Shown here: one piece after another, positions 61,711-64,000 of the stretch
How positions within the stretch are numbered: the first letter of the stretch is position 1
Layout of the letters: each line of letters starts with the position of its first letter
Source of the DNA: JAEZAA01 sp964514485
Lineage (GTDB): Bacteria; Pseudomonadota; Gammaproteobacteria; Pseudomonadales; Oleiphilaceae
Length of the DNA: 64,000 nucleotides
Reading direction: 5' to 3'
NCBI GenBank assembly: GCA_964514485.1
Contig: CAZEWG010000011.1
Coordinates: 19,377-83,376 of the forward strand
Translations under genes and position numbers: made by a program
The notes under the pieces: model-generated
Databases searched by the model: none
What the model was told of the DNA's origin: nothing
What the model saw: only the letters and a program-made list of their open reading frames with translations

Positions 61711-62178
61711 TCAGGCCGCTGCGAAGTGGCGCTGAAGGTTGGCGATATAGGTGTCCAGCAGGGAGCTGAACTCATGCTTCACCACCGGGCTGATAGCCAG
61801 CTTCAAAAGCCCCGGCAGCGGCAGCTCCAAAGTGGCTTTGGTACTGAACTGCAAGGAGGTTTTGCCATCGCCGGGCAGCAACTTCCAAAACCCGGACACC
61901 TCGCCATTGCCCACGCCTTTTACCGGCTCCCAGGTGATCAGCCGTTTTTCCTTATCGGCATGATAACGACTGGCATACACGGTTTGCAGGGCGTGCTTAT
62001 CCAGTCCCACCTTTTCCATTTCCCAGCGATAGCTGTTGTCTCCCAGATCGGTTAGCTGCTGAACCTTGGGAAAAAAACTGGCCGACGCAGGCACATCCGA
62101 CAACAGGGCGAATACCTTGTCCAAATCGGCGGAAACATCGAAATTACGGCTGACTTCGATTGAAATACTGATCGCCAC
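61711..62178 (-). CDS. SRPBCC family protein
   Basis: The 155-residue protein fits the SRPBCC/START-like fold: an N-terminal strand VSRNFDVSADLDKVFALLSDV, a central region with strands WEMEKVG and ISPVVKHEF, and a C-terminal helix LLDTYIANLQRHFAAA. Such proteins bind hydrophobic ligands; the ligand is not known. The start is GTG at 62178 with GGAG seven bases upstream. It is divergent from mutY. Confidence 0.72.
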   Translation of the reverse strand: MAISISIEVSRNFDVSADLDKVFALLSDVPASASFFPKVQQLTDLGDNSYRWEMEKVGLDKHALQTVYASRYHADKEKRLITWEPVKGVGNGEVSGFWKLLPGDGKTSLQFSTKATLELPLPGLLKLAISPVVKHEFSSLLDTYIANLQRHFAAA

Positions 62179-62329
62179 TCGGGATCTCCTTCAGTTGCTG
62201 TTATTCTTGAATGGCACTCTGGAGCAATCCTTGTCCAGAACAGGCACCACATGGGGTAAAAAAGACGCCCCATGGTAGCGATATAACTGATTAATTTCTA
62301 TGACGTGATTCCACAGGAACCGATCATCC

Positions 62330-63457
62330 GTGAACAACCGCTCCGCCCTTAGCCACACGCCCTCACCCGCCGCCCCAGAAACCAACTCATTTAGTCGCCA
62401 GGTCCTGGACTGGTTCGACCGGCATGGCCGCAAGAACCTGCCCTGGCAGCAAGACAAAACACCTTATCGGGTGTGGATCTCGGAAATCATGCTGCAGCAA
62501 ACCCAGGTTGCCACGGTGATTCCCTATTTCGAGCGTTTTATGGAGCGCTTCCCCAGTGTCCAGGCCCTGGCAGAGGCGGATCAGGATGAGGTGCTCAAGT
62601 ACTGGGCCGGCCTGGGCTATTACGCCCGCGCTCGCAACCTGCACAAAGCCGCCCAACAGGTATGCAATGAATTTGGCGGCCAGTTTCCGGATACCGTTGA
62701 AGGCCTCAGCCAGCTCTCCGGCATTGGCCGCTCCACCGCCGGCGCCATCGTCTCCATCGCCTATCAGAAACGTGCCGCCATTTTGGATGGCAACGTCAAA
62801 CGGGTTTTGGCCCGTTATGCCGGCGTGGAGGGCTGGCCCGGCGAGACCAAGGTGCTCAACCAGCTCTGGCAGATCGCCGAGTCTTACACTCCCGCCGAAC
62901 GCCCCGACCATTACACCCAGGCAATGATGGATCTTGGCGCCACCCTCTGCACGCCCCGCAAGCCCAACTGCACCACTTGTCCGTTGCAGGCGGGCTGCCA
63001 AGCCTTGGCCCGGGATCGGGTCGAAGCCATTCCTGGCAGCCGCCCGAAGAAGCAGATCCCGGAGCGCCAGTGCCAGCTGGTGCTGATTGTCAACTCAGCG
63101 GGCGAGATCCTACTAGAGCGCCGCCCCCCCAGCGGCATCTGGGGTGGTTTGTGGTGCCTGCCCCAGGTGGAGGAGCACACCCCGGATGAAGAAATTCTGC
63201 AACAGTGGCGCCAGCGACTGGGCATTGAGCTGGAGCTTCTTTACGAGCTAAGCCCGATCCGCCACACCTTCAGCCATTTCCACCTGACCATGCGCCCCCG
63301 GGTCTGGCGCCTCAATGCTTGCACCGCTGATTTAATTCGGGACGAGCCCGACCTGGACTGGTATGCCCTAAACCGCCCGCCGCCCGGGCTGCCCGCGCCG
63401 ATCAAGAAGCTCCTGAAGCAATACCCCCACTCCGCCCAACTGGCCCTACAAACCTAG
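62330..63457 (+). CDS. mutY: A/G-specific adenine DNA glycosylase MutY
   Basis: MutY removes adenine mispaired with 8-oxoguanine. The 375-residue protein has EIMLQQTQVATVIPYFERF, the helix-hairpin-helix LSGIGRSTAGAI and catalytic aspartate region LDGNVKRVLARY. The [4Fe-4S] ligands are CTPRKPNCTTCPLQAGC in Cx6Cx2Cx5C spacing, and a C-terminal NUDIX-like domain follows. The start is GTG 62330 after AGGAACC. yggX follows, as in E. coli. Confidence 0.97.
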   Translation: MNNRSALSHTPSPAAPETNSFSRQVLDWFDRHGRKNLPWQQDKTPYRVWISEIMLQQTQVATVIPYFERFMERFPSVQALAEADQDEVLKYWAGLGYYARARNLHKAAQQVCNEFGGQFPDTVEGLSQLSGIGRSTAGAIVSIAYQKRAAILDGNVKRVLARYAGVEGWPGETKVLNQLWQIAESYTPAERPDHYTQAMMDLGATLCTPRKPNCTTCPLQAGCQALARDRVEAIPGSRPKKQIPERQCQLVLIVNSAGEILLERRPPSGIWGGLWCLPQVEEHTPDEEILQQWRQRLGIELELLYELSPIRHTFSHFHLTMRPRVWRLNACTADLIRDEPDLDWYALNRPPPGLPAPIKKLLKQYPHSAQLALQT

Positions 63458-63551
63458 CAGGCCTTGGTTTTTGGCGTGACGTTTCAGCATTATTGTAAAT
63501 CCGTTAGAATGGATCAGCTGTAAACCGATGAAAGGACAGGCAGAATCAATC

Positions 63552-63824
63552 ATGTCTCGTACTGTGTACTGCAAGAAATACCAGAAAGAAATGGAAGGCT
63601 TGGACTTTCCTCCGATGCCCGGCGCCAAAGGGCAGGATCTGTTCAACAACGTTTCCAAACAGGCCTGGCAGGAATGGCTCCAGCATCAGACCATGCTGAT
63701 TAACGAAAAGCGGCTCAACCTGATGGACCCGGAGGCACGCCAGTACCTCTCCGAGCAAATGGAACGTTTTTTGAGCAACGAAGATCACGATCAGGCGGAA
63801 GGTTACGTACCCCCGCAAAAATAA
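63552..63824 (+). CDS. yggX: YggX family Fe(II)/oxidative damage protection protein
   Basis: YggX protects iron-sulfur proteins against oxidation and is thought to handle ferrous iron. The 90-residue protein starts MSRTVYCKKYQKEMEG and has NNVSKQAWQEWLQHQTMLINEKRLN and EGYVPP at the end, typical of the family. The frame is open eight codons upstream, but ATG 63552 matches the family. It is 94 bases after mutY. Confidence 0.95.
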   Translation: MSRTVYCKKYQKEMEGLDFPPMPGAKGQDLFNNVSKQAWQEWLQHQTMLINEKRLNLMDPEARQYLSEQMERFLSNEDHDQAEGYVPPQK

Positions 63825-63837
63825 TTCTCTGTCAGTA

Positions 63838-63866
63838 TTGACTAAGACCTCCGAAAGAGGTTTAAT
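63838..63866 (+). promoter_or_regulatory. Promoter of tRNA-Phe
   Basis: TTGACT (63838-63843) and TTTAAT (63861-63866) with a 17-base spacer. A GC-rich discriminator GCGCCCC follows, as in promoters under stringent control. Confidence 0.75.
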
Positions 63867-63877
63867 AGCGCCCCGTT

Positions 63878-63953
63878 GCCCAGGTAGCTCAGTCGGTAGA
63901 GCAGGGGACTGAAAATCCCCGTGTCGGTGGTTCGATTCCGCCCCTGGGCACCA
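63878..63953 (+). tRNA. tRNA-Phe (GAA)
   Basis: The 76-base cloverleaf has an acceptor stem GCCCAGG/CCTGGGC, D-arm GCTCAGTCGGTAGAGC, anticodon arm GGGGA-CTGAAAA-TCCCC with anticodon GAA, and T-arm GTTCGATTC. The CCA end is encoded. The sequence is close to E. coli tRNA-Phe. Confidence 0.97.
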
Positions 63954-63967
63954 TTACCGAATTCAAG

Positions 63968-63993
63968 AAACCAGCCTTAGTGCTGGTTTTTTA
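63968..63993 (+). terminator. Terminator after tRNA-Phe
   Basis: AAACCAGC and GCTGGTTT form a stem with a 6-base loop, followed by TTTTTAT. Confidence 0.85.
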
Positions 63994-64000
63994 TTGCCTG

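Noticed and set aside
1..64000. CRISPR arrays, prophage, insertion sequences, integrons
   Set aside because: No regularly spaced repeats, transposase, integrase or phage structural genes were seen.

Overview
The window is chromosomal DNA from a gammaproteobacterium, probably a motile, heterotrophic, Oceanospirillales/Alteromonadales/Cellvibrionales-type organism. The evidence is gene content. There is a secB-grxC-yibN-gpmI-envC-ctp-yibQ block, a his block next to mutY and yggX, a MaoP/YifE protein, YaeQ, FlgT/FlgP (H-ring proteins of polar flagella) and a gammaproteobacterial-type SUF operon with its own Rrf2 regulator. I saw no phage, transposase, integrase, plasmid or CRISPR gene, so most of the window is core genome. 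It is a scaffold: four runs of 100 N interrupt it (33798-33897, 39062-39161, 45798-45897, 52131-52230). Three of them are flanked by identical sequence on both sides.

Layout. 1-4754: metF (5' end missing), bioA and rsmE, then an AT-rich 439-bp spacer with a duplicated DnaA-box module and a DUF445 membrane protein. 4930-12344: envelope and stress genes, namely an AsmA-like DUF748 protein, YihY, a second-type FtsH protease, YjbQ and thiopurine methyltransferase. 12614-17453: the prkA-yeaH-spoVR stress operon. 17499-19536: a nitric-oxide-type module, with an NsrR-like repressor divergent from a DUF59 protein and an NnrS-like membrane protein. A near-consensus NsrR operator sits in the shared promoter. 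19541-26362: a CPBP protease, a P-type cation ATPase/phosphoketolase operon and maoP.

26684-33797: SUF iron-sulfur assembly, sufR divergent from sufBCDSA-sufT-sufE; sufE runs into the first N gap. 33926-41333: brnQ, a cold-shock gene with a cold-box leader, an acyltransferase, yaeQ, a methyltransferase, a DUF3565-DUF1971 protein with 3-methyladenine glycosylase, and small membrane or redox proteins. 41545-45650: a DUF4112 protein, an ECF sigma/ChrR-type zinc anti-sigma pair with a matching ECF11-style promoter, and flgP-flgT. 46271-51492: a TraF-like outer-membrane protein, cca, pteridine reductase, thiolase and trmL.

51547-63953: secB, grxC and a rhodanese-like gene, then gpmI, envC, ctp and yibQ. 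After these come hisB-hisH-hisA-hisF on the minus strand, an SRPBCC protein, mutY, yggX and tRNA-Phe.

Themes that link the genes are iron-sulfur cluster building and damage sensing (SUF, two DUF59 proteins, two Rrf2 regulators, YggX, MutY), stress response (FtsH, PrkA, the ECF/ChrR pair, cold shock) and envelope upkeep (EnvC, Ctp, YibQ, DUF748). No single clearly undescribed system stands out. The best leads are the NsrR-controlled DUF59/NnrS-like pair, the DnaA-box module, the hairpin-rich sufB leader and the ChrR homologue with a changed cupin metal ligand.
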